Below, piece after piece: positions 11,723-23,745 of a stretch of DNA of 64,000 nt. The notes under the pieces were generated by a model. The model made no database searches, was not told the origin of the DNA, and saw only the letters and a list, made by a program, of their open reading frames with translations. Within the stretch, counting starts at the first letter, position 1; each line of letters begins with the position of its first letter. The stretch spans positions 26,983,358 to 27,047,357 of the forward strand of contig NC_092866.1 of assembly GCF_032062135.1 (NCBI RefSeq), read 5' to 3'. The translations under genes and the position numbers were made by a program. Source of the DNA: Pyxicephalus adspersus. Taxonomy: Eukaryota; Chordata; Amphibia; Anura; Pyxicephalidae.

Positions 11723-12328
11723 CTTGCCCCAGTTTCTGCCATCCCATGCAGCAGCATCAGGTTCTTTTACACTATTCTGACTTGGAGGAACAAAAAGGAG
11801 TTTCCGCAGCACCAAGGTAGCTGTAGATTTAGGAAGACGGGTAAGTACAGTGGCTAGTCAAGGCAAACTTTAGTTGCCAATTGCTACAACTTTCCTCATT
11901 ATCTACCGTTGACAGCTGCACAGAAACAGCTGGGGTCCACTGGCAGGGCAACTTTAGGTCTGATGAGGGCCAAAGCCCGTCATTTGGTCATTCTTTGCAG
12001 TATCACTATCTAACAGAACTAAAGTCATCTGCAGTATTTGTGTTCGCATCTGAAACAATGCAAAAACATTTCTGAACTAGGCACCAATTATATGAATAAC
12101 CATATGAAAATACACCACTCAGTCCATTGGAAGGACTACAAGAGCCACCCCCAGAGTAGACACCAGATGGCTTTGTGGGCTTTCTGCCACAGTGCAGCTG
12201 CCTATTTCTCTACCTCTCTCCCTGTTGTTCTTGTCAGTGAAGTTGCCCCTGTTGCTGCCAATATTACAAGTGATTCTAGATCTTGATCCAGGGGATGTAG
12301 CATACAGTATTTTACTATTTTTTTCCTT

Positions 12329-12440
12329 CATACATTCTTTTTCTTCTTCCTTTTCTTCTTCTTCTTCTTCTTCTTCTTGTTCTTCTTCTTCTTCTTATTA
12401 TTATTATTATTATTATCATTAATATTATTAATAATAATAA
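12329..12440. repeat. Microsatellite (TTC)n-(TTA)n
   Basis: A pyrimidine tract of TTC repeats passes into TTA repeats, then an ATTAATAATAATAA tail. It lies about 120 bp upstream of the NRXN2 exon acceptor. The polyserine and polyarginine frames read through it are artefacts. Confidence 0.9.
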
Positions 12441-12556
12441 TTTTATTGACTTAAAAATTTTATGACTTCCTTTAGTTGTCATACTTTTCCGACTTTGGCA
12501 ATGATTGCTAACTGTAATAGTGATAAAGATAATAATTCCTGGATTTTTTCCCCCAG

Positions 12557-12635
12557 AATTCTGATGATCTTTTGGTTGCATCAGCTGAGTGTCCTAGTGA
12601 TGATGAGGATCTGGAAGAATGCGAACCTAGCACTG
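12557..12635 (+). CDS. NRXN2: Neurexin-2 penultimate exon (juxtamembrane, before splice site 5)
   Basis: An internal exon of 79 nt: 26 codons plus one base. It encodes an acidic juxtamembrane segment including [20 protein letters not shown], a sequence typical of neurexins; the DLEECEPST ending fits neurexin-2 rather than neurexin-1 (which ends in DIDPCEPSS). The acceptor is TTTTTTCCCCCAG ending at 12556 and the donor is GTAAGG starting at 12636. The trailing G completes a glycine codon with GA at 23746. Neurexins are presynaptic adhesion receptors that bind neuroligins and LRRTMs through their LNS domains; this exon follows the last LNS domain and carries the cysteine of the short cysteine loop. 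No further upstream exon was recognised in the window. Confidence 0.93.
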
Positions 12636-13439
12636 GTAAGGCTCCCTCTGTAACATGTATCAGATTAAATAGATTGAATATGATATAGGCAAAGCTAAAT
12701 ATGCATTCAGATGAAAAAGGCATTAAACATAAGCATATGTAGTTTGAGTAACTAAAAAAGAACCTATATTTTTGGAGATTATCTGTACAGAAATGCAAAC
12801 TGTGTATTATTTGCAAATATGTTGGGGGAATTAGGTATACCCATATGTGTGAAAACTAGATAATTTTAATGTGTAGATTAATATACTTGGCTATTTACAT
12901 TGTTTGAAAGGCAAAGGCATATATTGTTTAGAAATGACTGAACTGGGACAAAGATAGAATTCATAAATACAAATCTAAGATATTATATAAGATAATACCA
13001 TTCATAAACTTCAAACTACTTTTTAATTTTTTTAATTTCAGACTAATGTCACAATAAGATAAATTGTCCTGTCAAAAGAGCTTAAAAAACAAGTTCATTG
13101 TATGTAGTGAGGCTTTGTAATTTTCACTCCTTAGTATCATGTTGTGACATTGGTTTCTGTGCTAAATATCTGCAACTGTGCTACCTCATATCAGTCTTTA
13201 AAGAGAATCCACAAAGGCAGACTATTACCAAATATAGTATTAAGGAATATCTGTTGCTGTTAGAACAGATCAGTCAGATACAAAAAAAATCTTAAAAAAA
13301 GAAATCTAATTCATTTATAGAGTGATAAACTGCTATATATAAAGAATCAGATTTAAACATACAATAGCATTATTTAATCTTCTATTGAATGTCTCTTTTG
13401 ACAATTACTTCTACCTCTTGATGACTTTTTTTTTTTTTG

Positions 13440-13830
13440 AGTTAAGGTCAATTTTATTCTTAATATGCCATATCATTTATAAGTAGGTTAAAATTGTAGG
13501 ATCCCAATACTCAACCTTCAGGTACATCACTCACAACCCTAGACCTATTAATCACTACTGTCTGAATCCAGTTCAAGATCCAAGTCATATTCCTATTATT
13601 TTTTTTAAAGCCCTATATATTAAAACGTACACATTAGCTATATGTGGGATACTGTGTCAAACACTTTTGCAAAACCTAAGTATATTATATTTACAGCTAT
13701 TCTGTTGTAATTTTTATTTACACCTACTCTGTTGTCTAAGTTTTTGCTTAATTCTTTTTAAAAATATAAGACAGGCTATTGTTTACAATCTTGTTTTCTA
13801 GAAGAAACTTTGCTTTGTGGTCCCTTATCA
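13440..13830 (-). mobile_element. CR1-clade LINE reverse transcriptase fragment, antisense
   Basis: Read on the minus strand, about 13690-13640 gives a decayed version of the CR1/Rex-type RT motif A, IIYLGFAKVFDTVSH. Around 13580-13500 the frame gives MTWILNWIQ...VVINR, then a degraded V(S)DVPEG.VLGS block corresponding to motif B (SGVPQGSVLGP). Spacing and order fit a CR1-like LINE with a small internal deletion. No ends were identified. Confidence 0.65.
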
Positions 13831-14013
13831 TACATCAAGTGTCCTGAGTATAAAAAAATAACATTATGTTATGAACTTTTGCGCCATTTTTTTTTTTTTT
13901 ACCAAGAGCTGAAAAAGGTAATAAATAATTTTGCTTTTACTTTGTCGCTAGCCACCAATTGGAATTTACTTATAAGGGGCTTGTCACACTTACTTCTTCC
14001 TTGCTAAATCGCA

Positions 14014-14152
14014 GGTGCATGCGGGCAGTTCTGACCCTGGGCACCTCTGCCCTTCCAAGTTTTATCAGCTTCGCCCATCCCGCCTGCCAATCAGGAAATA
14101 GCCTCTTAATCATCCCTGGCTATTAAGCTAGCCCAGACACAGCACTCAGCGT
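14014..14152 (+). repeat. Putative 5' LTR remnant
   Basis: Shares GCATGCxGGCAGT, a CTGAxCCTGGG block, CCTCTTAATCATC and CAGACACAGCACTCAGCGT, in the same order, with 16867-16952, where the middle part is deleted. The direct repeats flank the gypsy coding remnants, which is why I read them as LTR pieces. Exact termini are not resolved. Confidence 0.55.
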
Positions 14153-14869
14153 CTCCTAAAGCGTGACTCTTTGTACTAACCATGTCCACAACCTCCTACG
14201 CCTCAGCAGACCCCAATCAATCAATCACCCAGAGGCTGGATGCCTAGGAAACTACCCAAATCCAGGTACCTTGGCAGCTTCATACACTCACTATTCACCT
14301 GAATCAGCTATCTTCCGAAGAAAGGTCCCAGCGCCTACCCACAGGCCTCTGCATTTAGAAATGACTTTTAATAAAAACTATGTCCACAGAAGCCGGGTAA
14401 CTGCAGCACCTAGTATGCTCTGAGGAGGCATGCTAGGTCACTATTCTCTCTCCTCTAGTCAGCATCCTTCCATACCCATTCAGTTCACCACAATAAGTCT
14501 TCACTGGCCCTTAAGGCCTTCATCGACCCTGGGGCAGCAAATAATTTCATTTCAGCTTCTCCTGTCAAGGATTGTACCTGGCCTATAGGCCTTTTGACTC
14601 AACCCCTGTGCATCTCTGCTGTGGATAGTAGCATTCTGTCCTGTTGATTTATCCACTTCCAAACTTTGCCCATGCAAATGTCTGTGGATGTGCTTCATCA
14701 TGAGCTCATAAACATCCTTGTTTTCCCTCAGGCCTCATCTGCAGTTATCCTGGGACTTCCATGGCTTCAACAACACTCTCTAGTGCTAGATCAATTCCAG
14801 AGTATTTGGCTTGGGGCCCTTCTTACCACTTTCAGTGTTTGACCAAGCTCACACGAGGGATGAGCGAGA

Positions 14870-15275
14870 ATGCCTCGGACAAGCCCTCATTCTGACTTGT
14901 AGTGCCCAGGGATATCTCACTAAGAGGAGGATTCTCATGGCTCCATTCATAAATGCAGCCGCGATACTTCTCCTCTCAAAATGAGTCATGAATCTTGCAT
15001 TTATTAATGAATGTGGGCGTGGGAAAAGTCAGAGGATTTTTCCCACGCTGGATTCATTCATGAGCAGCCAGCTGTGAGACTCACACTGTGTTCCTGGATA
15101 GAGCAACTCTATCCAGGAACATATACTACAGGGCTGCAACAGTAATCAGGGGAGTGGAACTGCTCCGCTCCCCTGATAGCTGTTGCCGCCCTGTAGAACC
15201 CCTGTAGGACCCCTGTGTTCTTGGATAGAGAAACTCTATCAAAGAACACATACAACTAGTACGAGGCGGCAACAG
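14870..15275. mobile_element. Foldback repeat replacing gypsy RT
   Basis: Between the protease and the RT end of the gypsy copy, coding similarity stops and is replaced by palindromic sequence. Examples are GTGTTCCTGGATAGAG...CTCTATCCAGGAAC around 15089-15120 and GGGAGTGGAACTGCTCCGCTCCC around 15152-15174. The block GGGCTGCAACAGTAATCAGG (about 15132-15151) recurs with changes at about 59700 in the palindrome 59598-60010, so this is a repeat family and not random sequence. Confidence 0.5.
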
Positions 15276-16264
15276 CTTTTCTGGGCTTCATTGTTTCCAA
15301 AGAGGGCTTCTCCATGGATCAAGAAAAGGTTGGAGCTATTTTAACTGGTCACTACCCTGTAGCCTTAAGGCTAATTAGCATTTCCTGGGGTTCACTAATA
15401 CTGGAAAATAATTAGAAATGACTCAACGCTGGTAGCTCCCATAACAACACTGACCCAGAAGGATGCTGACCCCAAGAACTAGTCCTCTAAAGGCTGTTGA
15501 GACTTTTTATGCCTTGAAGCAAGCTTTCCTTTCTAGCCCTGCTCTGGTTAGGCCAGATGTGTCCAAGCCTCTTTCTATTGAGGTTGATCCCTCCTCTGTT
15601 GGAGTGGGAGGTGTTCTCTTCCAGACCCCCACTGGAGTTTGATGTCTATGTGCATTCTTTTCAAGGAAATTCTCCCCCATGGAAAATAATTACTGCATTG
15701 GAGACAGGGAGCTCCTAGCCATCAAGCTCTCTCTGGAAAAATGGTGCTATCTCTTGGAGGGTTGCCCCCACAAGATCATTTTTTTATGGCCCGTTGGTGT
15801 TTGTTCTTTTCTCGGTTGGATTTTTGTCTTTACCTTTAAACGTGGTTTCACTAACTCTTGAGCAGACGCCCTTTCTTGCTCCTTTGATTCACGGGATTCC
15901 GAGACTGCAGCTCAGCCAGAGTTTATAATCCCTCCAGCCCGAATTCTAGCCTTGACCTTTATTCTGGAACCCACTATCCCTCCTGATAAAACTTTGGTGC
16001 CTCCCCAACTCTGTACCAAAATTCTAAACTTTCTGGTCATCTGGGAGTACATAGAAACTTTACATTTCTCTCTTGACAGTCCTGGTGGCACAATCTTCAT
16101 AAGTATGTGTCAAGGGCTGTGCTGTGTGTGTTCAAACTAAGTCTGCCACCTGTACCCCTGCAGGCCCACTCCTTCCACTACCTATTCCCACAGAACCTTG
16201 GTGTCATCTATCCATCATCTATTTTATCACTGATCTTCCCCCTTCTGATGGCTGGATGGTTATT

Positions 16265-16543
16265 TAGGTAGCGGTGGACTGCTTTTCCAAAATGTCCCAC
16301 TTCATACCTCTCCCAGCTTTACCATCGGCAGCAGCATTGGTGCCAATCTTTATTTGGGAAATTTTTCGACTTTACGGTATGCCCACTCATGTCGTGTCAG
16401 ATCGTGGGGTGCAATTTACTTCCTGCTTCTGGAAAGGCTTCTGCAAATCCCTGGACATCTCTGCAGAATTCCCTTTGGCTTATCACCCACAAACCAATGG
16501 GCAGACAGAAAGAGTCAATCAGTCCTTGGAGCAATATCTTTGA
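16265..16543 (+). pseudogene. Gypsy integrase core fragment
   Basis: An open frame of about 90 codons reads VDCFSKMSHFIPL, then VVSDRGVQFTSCFW, then AYHPQTNGQTERVNQSLEQY. The aspartates in VDCFSK and VSDRG and the glutamate in TERVNQ are the D,D-35-E catalytic triad of retroelement integrases. A stop follows LEQYL and the rest continues in other frames. The zinc-finger part upstream is frameshifted. It cannot give a functional integrase alone. Confidence 0.85.
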
Positions 16544-16866
16544 GCCCTTGTATCTACCCACCATGATGACTGAGTGCCTCTGCTACATTTGGCAAAGTTT
16601 GCCCACAATAATCATCTCTGCACCAGCACCAAGGAGTCTCCATTCTTCGTCGTCTATGGCAAACATCCTCACCTTCTGTCTCCAAAACCAAGAATATGAA
16701 ATCCATCAATTTTTGGATTCCAAGAACCCTATGTACTTGATTGACTTGAAAGGTTTTGGTCCAGAGGAGAGATCATGGGTTCCAGCTACAGATGTGTCTG
16801 CCCCTCTTCTTGCCAACAAGTTCCATTTTTGCTTTCCCTTTAAACCTGGACCTTGGTGGATGGGTA

Positions 16867-16952
16867 GGCATGCAGGCAGTCTGAACCTGGGTGTATGCTC
16901 CTTTCCTTCTGCCTCTTAATCATCAGCCACAGACACAGCACTCAGCGTTCAT
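16867..16952 (+). repeat. Putative 3' LTR remnant
   Basis: Direct partner of 14014-14152: GCATGCAGGCAGTCTGAACC, then CCTCTTAATCATC and CACAGACACAGCACTCAGCG, with the middle of the LTR deleted. Confidence 0.5.
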
Positions 16953-17386
16953 GGCTGCTGGCTCTGCTGAGCATTTCCTCTACACCTGCTGTTTAATTCA
17001 GTGATCCCCTTGTCCAGCTTTTGGGGGCTTTTCAATTTGCTTTACAATTTAGTGGCCAGAAATATCCTTACAAATAGCTATTCCAACCCTAGTATATTCT
17101 TTATTTTTAAATGATATTTTTCTATTACACTATATAATTATGGCTTCAGTAAGCATATTGTTAAAAAAAAACAATAAAACTAACTTTTCACTGTACCACC
17201 TATTTCCCATTCTGACAACTTGCAATTATAAAACTTTTTTAATGTTTGCCTACTACTTTGTTTAGCTTGGGTCTACTTTAAATAGTATTCAGTGCCTTTA
17301 AAACAGTTTTTACATTTAAATTCTTCTGGGGAACCCGGTAAATAAATAGTTCTTAAGCATTGGTGGCTTATTTAACAGGTAATAAG

Positions 17387-17388
<2 letters not shown>

Positions 17389-17437
<49 letters not shown>
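17389..17437. repeat. (TA)n microsatellite
   Basis: About 24 TA units without interruption. Confidence 0.95.
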
Positions 17438-17441
<4 letters not shown>

Positions 17442-17974
17442 CAACCCAATGACTGCATTCAATCATGCTTTTTTGACTTTGATAATGAATGCTAATTGTA
17501 AAAGTATGATTCTTGTGACCTCTGGTAATTAAAATTTAAAAATAATATGCTTAGGCATAACACAAAACAAATTTATTTCCCTATAATTCAAAAACAAAAC
17601 AGCTTCGTCCAGCAAAGTAAAATGGCTCACTTCAGCAATAAGTCCCAAGAGGGGACCTGGTACTCACAAGCAGCAAGTGTTGCAGCTTCCAAATCTTTAC
17701 TCCAAAACAACATGGAGCTGCCCAGTCCTGTTCCCTTCAGCTTTTACTTTCAGAGTGACACACCACCTGTCATGCCAGTCAGAAACCTTGGTCTGTATTG
17801 CAGTAGGATACAAAGGTCCACCCAGATCCTTCCCTTCTATCCAAGAGTGTGGGCCCTGTGTTTACTTAAACAAAATGGCAACCACGGTCACCAAACAAAA
17901 CTTCCTGGACTCCTGCAGTAAGTAACTTCTTTTCAGAGGGACCATGGCCTAAAGCAGGGGGAAATGTTCTTCTT

Positions 17975-19135
17975 CAGTGTTTGTCCTGTTGTTTCATATT
18001 TCAACCTGGAACAGTGTGCATAGTAGCATTCAGCCCCAAAGTCAATACTTTTTAGAGCCTCCTTTGGTTGGAATTAGAACTTCAAGTCTCTTGGAGTATG
18101 TCCCAGTTGGCTTAGCAAATTTATCCAATGGGATTTTTGTCCGTTATTTTACGTATAACTGCTCAAGCTACATCAAGTTACATAAGTTGTGTTGGTGTAC
18201 TTCAATCTTCATAGTTTGATTGAGGTCTGGGCTTTGGCTAGGCCATTTAAAAATATAAATATTGTTTTTTAATACACCGTATTATAGCTTTAGTACACGT
18301 TAGAAATATGTTTATGACAATTGTCCTGCTGAAAGATGAACTTTTGTTGCATTTGTTTGTTGCGCAACGTTGTTGTGTTTTGTTGTCCCAAATCCCTACA
18401 AACTAAAATAGGTTTTCTCAAAAATTGTTTGGTAGTTACTGCCATTAATCTTTCCTTTAACACTATTTTTCCTGTCTCTGCCTAAAAAAACATCCCCATG
18501 GCATAATGCTGTCATTTGCCATTGTTTCCTCTGGAAATAGTGTTCCCAAAATGATATTGGGGTGGCCCCACACACAGCATTTCCTATGATGGGCAAAAGT
18601 TCAACCTTCCATGTTTTAGGGGAGTCTAACACTTTTATATTTCTGATCACTATTCCACAAAACCCCACTCTGTGCAATTTAAAGTGGTCCCATTGACAGA
18701 TGTAGCTATTTCTGCAACTCCATTTATGTTATCCTTGATGCTTTTGTGGCAATGCCCTTATTGACAAGCATGTTAGTTTTAGTGAATGGCCTTCTTTTCT
18801 TAGGCTTGTAGTTCTGCCATATGCTTTATATTTTGTTATAATGGGTTTGGTGGTGCTTTGTGGGATATTCTTGGTTTGAAATGTTTTTTTTAAACCCCAA
18901 CCCTAATCTATACTTCTCCACAACCTTGTCTCAATCAGTTTGGGATGCTCCTTGGTCTTCATATTGCATATTTAGTGGTGTGGCAGAGTCTGGGGTGTTT
19001 CAGAATTAATCTGTTTGTTGTATCTATACAGACATCATGTGATAGGTTCATGTAACTCATTTTGTGACTTCTGACTGGTTGGACCCAATCAGTCCATTAC
19101 AATAATCCCAAAGAAAAATCCATTTTAATTGCAGG
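17975..19135 (-). mobile_element. Tc1/mariner-like transposon fossil, antisense
   Basis: The sequence follows the well-known vertebrate Tc1-like element read from its 3' side: a TGGCTTAGCAAATTTATCCA block at about 18108-18128, TTGATTGAGGTCTGGGCTTT at about 18216-18236, and CAACCCTAATCTATACTTCT at about 18898-18918. On the minus strand the block around 18320-18350 corresponds to the transposase TFQQDN... motif (here ending in DNC), and 18480-18510 to the SIMLWGCF region, decayed to a form near ALCHGDVFLG. The longest surviving frame is 93 codons (18396-18677). Terminal inverted repeats were not delimited. Strong decay indicates an old insertion. Confidence 0.72.
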
Positions 19136-19180
19136 TTGTAATGCAGCAAAACGGCAAAAAAAAATACTCTTTATACATAT

Positions 19181-19613
19181 GTCTGAGCCATGCAAGAAAA
19201 GGGGAGAGATAGAGAAATAGTGGCTCTTTACAGGAAATAAAGATCTAACATAGCTTAAAATTCAATTCACTAAAATATCTTTCCTTGAAACAACATTGGT
19301 AAAAAGGTATCCTGACAAACACATATTCATTAATGTAATTTCTTAGGGTCTCAGATAGCCTGTTAGGGCGAAACAGGTCAGGAGAGACCATGAGCATATT
19401 ATTGACCAATATCTGGATGCTGTATTTGTGAGAGTGTTTTATCAAATCATGGCCAGAATTCTCATGGCCTTTTTTACCAATGTTATTTCTAAAGAGATAT
19501 TTTAGTGAATTGAATAAAGCATTTTACGCTATGTTAGACCTTTATTTGCTGTAAAGAGCCATTTGCTCCCTATCTCTCCCCTTTTCATGCATAACTATTG
19601 TTTGGCTCAGCAT
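19181..19613. repeat. Long imperfect palindrome with hammerhead-like motif in the loop
   Basis: The left arm (about 19181-19310) and right arm (about 19478-19613) are reverse complements over some 115 bp. The shared text includes GAAAAGGGGAGAGATAG, GGCTCTTTACAG, TCTAACATAGC and CAATTCACTAAAATATCT. The right arm has small insertions. The loop (about 19311-19477) contains AGCCTGTTAGGGCGAAAC at 19357-19374. It sits between the Tc1 fossil and the CR1 copy and could be a foldback MITE or paired ends of a Penelope derivative. Confidence 0.75.
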
Positions 19614-19689
19614 CCACTTCAGTGGTATTTTTCAAAATATATTACGGTGGGATTGGTTCCTTTCTTTTAGACATATGTCTGAGTCGTAC

Positions 19690-21140
19690 TGAAAGTATGC
19701 ACAACATTGTAAAGAGACCAGTATGTTTAACGATATGTGCTAAAGTTGGAAAGTACTTACTAGAGAGTTGGATAGAGAACCACATAGAAGAGTTTTGGTT
19801 GGAAAATAGTGTTATAAGTGATAGTAGAATACCAGTTGACACTCTATACTTGAACTTTAAAAAAACATTTGACACAGTACCCCATAAACAGACAATGTAA
19901 TAAATAATGGGTTATTGTATGATTATTGTTATTCAAAGAGTAGCAATCAATGATTTATACTCTGAATGGTCTAAGGTTATTAGTGGTGTACCCCAGGGTT
20001 CAGTGTTGGGACCATTACTGTTTACCATCTTTATAAATGGTATAGAGTTTGGGATTACAAGTACCATTTCTGTTTTTACAGATGGCACCAAACTATGTAA
20101 TGGAATAAAGTTTATACAAGATATCTATATTCTACAAGCAGATCTTGATGCATTGTTTGATTGGGCAGCCAAGTGGCAAGTTACATTTACCTTGTTAAAT
20201 GTAAAGGTTTGCACTTGGGGGTCAATAACATGCATGCTTCGTACAGTCTAGGGGAAATACATTTGGGGGAGTCAAATTGGAAAATGAGCTGGGGGTTTTG
20301 GTAGATCATAGACTTTTAAATTAGCATGTAAGCTGCAATTTCTGAAGCCAGCAAATTCATTTCTTGTATTAAATGAGGTATAGACTGTAAAGATTGAGAC
20401 CTAATCCTGACTCTATACAAAGCATTAGTCAGACCACATCTGGAATATGCAGTACAGTTTTGGGGACCAGTTCACAAAAAGGATATTGTGGAATTGGGGA
20501 GAGTGCAGAGAAGAGCAACTAAATTAATAGGAGGAATTGAGGATCTCACCTTTGAGGAATGATTAGCTGAACTCAATCTATTCTCCCTAGAGAAGAGGCA
20601 TTTAAGGGGGGATATGATCATCCTTTATAAATATATAAATGGCCTATATAGGGAACTTGCTTCTCAGTTTTCACTTTAGGTCATTGCAAAGGATGGGAGG
20701 GCACTCTTTGCGTCTGGAGGAAAAGAAGTATAATCCCTGCATAAGGAAGTGATTCTTCACAATAAGAGCCGTGAAACTGTAGAATAGACTCCCTCAGGAA
20801 GTAGTTTTAGCACATTCTATTGAATGTCTTAAGAAAAAACTAGATGCTCTTCTAGAAACACAGGATATAACTGGGTATTAAAGTTTTAAATTAATGACAG
20901 CGGAAACTGTTGATCCAAGGAACATCAAATTGCCTCACAGGATCAGAAGGTACTTTTTTCCCCTGTTGAAGCAAATTGAGCCATTCATTATAAGGGTTTT
21001 TTTAGTTTGGTCTGAATCATTCATGTATATAAGATTTTATCTGGGACATGCTGGTTTGTAGTCTTTTGTAGTCAAACACTATCCTAGTGTTTGAACATGA
21101 TGTCTTTTTCAACCTAACTTTGTAACTATGTAAAATAAAT
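19690..21140 (+). mobile_element. CR1-clade LINE, RT to 3' end, decayed
   Basis: Fragments in shifting frames give a CR1-type reverse transcriptase. VDTLYLNFKKTFDTVPHKQ (about 19836-19893) is motif A, SGVPQGSVLGPLLFTIFING (about 19982-20041) is motif B, and SVFTDGTKL (about 20070-20096) stands where FADDTKL is expected, so the catalytic DD is lost. LQADLDALFDWAAKWQ follows. Further down come a degraded [13 protein letters not shown] block (about 20431-20470), [12 protein letters not shown] (about 20500-20535) and LNLFSLEKRHLRGDMI (about 20572-20620). The region up to about 21140 looks like the 3' end. A deletion removed the part before motif A. Confidence 0.8.
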
Positions 21141-22663
21141 ACATGGATTTATGTATGGACCTCCTCCCTTGCCATAGTGAATTGCCTGATATATACTTAC
21201 CTGTAACCCCACTTCAGAGAATTTTACTGCCTACCCAAAGCCTTTTCTTCAAATTACCCAGACAGGCCTTGCATCTAGCGTGCATGCACACTGAAGTCCC
21301 TGGTAATTACTATACTTAGTTCAGTACTCCATGTAGAATACAGGTATAGAGCTATCCCTAAACATGACAGGTACTAAAGCTTACTTGTGAAGAATTTGCA
21401 GAACCTGGTCAGTACTATTTTAAAGAAAGGTGTCAGGTGGTCCTGGACAGTTTAATTACTCACTCTGAATACACAACTAATAGTGCATTTTTTTGTATTT
21501 AGAGTATATATGTATACATGAATTTATTTTCAGTATGTTTGACATTATGTAAAACTGTATTATGCTAAACTGCATACAGTTTTTAAGCAAATGGTTTAGA
21601 GAATCTGCAAAGTTTACCTAGCATTCCTTCTAGTAACAGGACTTTCTGTTGTAGGCGAAAAAACTAAACCACTTACAATGAGCAGCATCATTGTTGGCGT
21701 GTCATGCAAGTTCTTTCAATTGGCCCCTAAATACATTAGGTAGCCCAACAGCCAATTGAAGACAAATGGCAGACTGGTACTGCTTCTGGTGATTGTGATA
21801 CAGTGGTTTGCGACCTTCAACAAAATGCACTATTATAGACAAGATTTCCTAGTAAGATTTGTTCACCAGATTCACAGAAACACTATTTGTTTAGAATAAC
21901 TGTAGAATGTGAGGTATGGTGCCAAACATGTCTAAAATATATTTATGACTTACATGAAATATTTATGTATTAAAAACAAATAAATACCTTTTGAAGGCCA
22001 GTACAGAGTTAGATGTTGTACCTTCGCCAGAAAAGGAATTTTGGCATTCTGAGTCAACCATTAGGATAATATGAGTAAGATATGTGCAAAATCAAACCCA
22101 TTACTAATGGGTCAGTACCAATTGGTGTAATTGCTAATAATGGGGATAGGGGGAGGACCCTTCTCTACTCTGCAAAACCCCATTATTTACCCCATATTAA
22201 TTTATAAAAGATCTCCCAAGACAGCATTACAATGTTACTAATGTGGATTGTCTAGTTTCTAGCCAAGATAGGTATCCATTTGTTAATGATGTTAGAGGAA
22301 TGCAATTGCACGATCAGTTGCAATACAGAGCGCAGTATTATAAAATGCTAAGTAACAATATTATTTAGAACTTTGTTTTTATTTTTTTAACAATAGCTGT
22401 ATAAATAAAAACATGTTGTTTTATCAATAGGGTGACAATGTTTAAAAGAAAGATTTAAATATTGGGGTGTTTTCGTTTACCTTTCCCCTCTTTAGTGATT
22501 TTCCTTTTTTTTGTTCCTAATTCTAAATTTCTACATGAATTATAAACTCATGGTCATTATGCTTTTGTTTTTTTTTTTTGTTTTTTTGTTTTTTAGGGGC
22601 AGCATAGCTTATGGTGAACACTCACTAAGTTATGGTCGGCCTTAAATTTGTATATAATATATA

Positions 22664-22668
22664 AATAA

Positions 22669-22737
<69 letters not shown>
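22664..22737. repeat. (TA)n microsatellite
   Basis: An ATAAATATAAATATAT lead-in is followed by about 30 TA units. Confidence 0.95.
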
Positions 22738-22739
<2 letters not shown>

Positions 22740-23745
22740 CATTAATGTTTGGGTAAACTAAATGATTTTGACCATGAAACAGTGAAAACAATTAAGAGGA
22801 GAAAGTGTTTTTTATTTTTTTTTTTACCCAGAGGTTTCACAGTTTCTTTTGTAATTTTTTTTGTCTTCATGCTAAAAACACATGTGGCCAATTGTTTGAT
22901 GTAAGTTGTCTAAATATTCTGAATCAATTTTATTTGATGAGAACAGGTTATAATAAATAAGCAATGATTTAGTTATGTTGAGAGGGTGGGAGACTTGTTA
23001 CTTAAATAAAACAAGAAAGATTAGCTTGGGGATAATGAATGACAGTTAGGGTTAGGGAATGTGGTATAATACTCTTTGCAAGACAACAAATAAAATAGAT
23101 AGAAACAAATGTAAAACTATTAAAACATTGCAGAATTATCAGAAAGACAGTACATTTTTTTATTAAGCTGGGAAGAAAATAAATGCTGTAAAGTTAAAAG
23201 CAGAAAAGAAAGTAAAAAATAGTTAGGTATGTACGAGGCTTTAACTAAGGGTGGGGAAATTAGATTATTTAGCTAGTAAGAACAGGAAAGAGTGGAACTA
23301 TATTGAGACAAAGGCTAAAGAGTAAACAATTTTTAAGCAACCTAGTAAATATATATAAACATATATGTGGTTTGGAAAGAAAACTATATTTTCAGAAATG
23401 CTAAAAATTATTATCATTTTTAAAGAAACAGAATATTCTAATACAATGATTTGTTTACCCTTTGGGATGAGGAACAAGTTAAAGAAGTGTAAGTAATAAG
23501 ATGTAAATGTCAGAAAGACAATTAGAGATAATTATGTTGAAATACAAATATTTATTTTAGATATTAGAATTTTAAAACATTCTGGGCTTAAATATATTTC
23601 TACTATACTAGTAGGTTTAAATGTACTGTGAGGGAGTTAGCAGAAGGAAGTGTATTGATCACCTGTTAACTTTCTGAGGTTTTTACTCATACATCTTTTT
23701 TTGCTATTTTCTCTGTTTTGTATTTTTTCTTTTCTTTGTTTACAG

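Larger units (their letters stand above)
14010..16960 (+). mobile_element. Degenerate Ty3/gypsy (sushi-like) LTR retrotransposon
   Basis: A long dead LTR element in the NRXN2 intron. Order: putative 5' LTR remnant (14014-14152), a Gag start (MSTTSYASADP from 14181, stopping after 21 codons), aspartic protease (KAFIDPGAANNF near 14512-14550, with DPGA where DSGA is usual), end of RT (FLGFIVSKEGFSMDQEKVGA near 15278-15340), RNase H (LSIEVDPSSVGVGG near 15570-15610, [20 protein letters not shown] near 15664-15725), and integrase core (16262-16543), then a putative 3' LTR remnant. Most of Gag and of the RT fingers and palm are missing. Vertebrate sushi-type elements have this domain order. Multiple stops show it is inactive. 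Confidence 0.8.
12636..23745 (+). other. NRXN2: NRXN2 intron, 11,110 bp
   Basis: Donor GTAAGG at 12636; acceptor TTTCTTTGTTTACAG ending at 23745. The intron is phase 1. It contains CR1, gypsy, Tc1 and foldback elements listed separately. The stretches 12636-13439, 16961-17974 and 21141-23745 hold nothing I recognise apart from microsatellites and T-runs. Confidence 0.9.

Noticed and set aside
12192..12581. Polyserine/polytyrosine and polyarginine open frames
   Set aside because: Produced by the TTC/TTA microsatellite on both strands.
17547..17921. 124-codon plus-strand frame with Ser/Gln-rich start
   Set aside because: No family signal; the surrounding sequence looks like non-coding repeat. 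Overlapping frames are open as well, which suggests chance.
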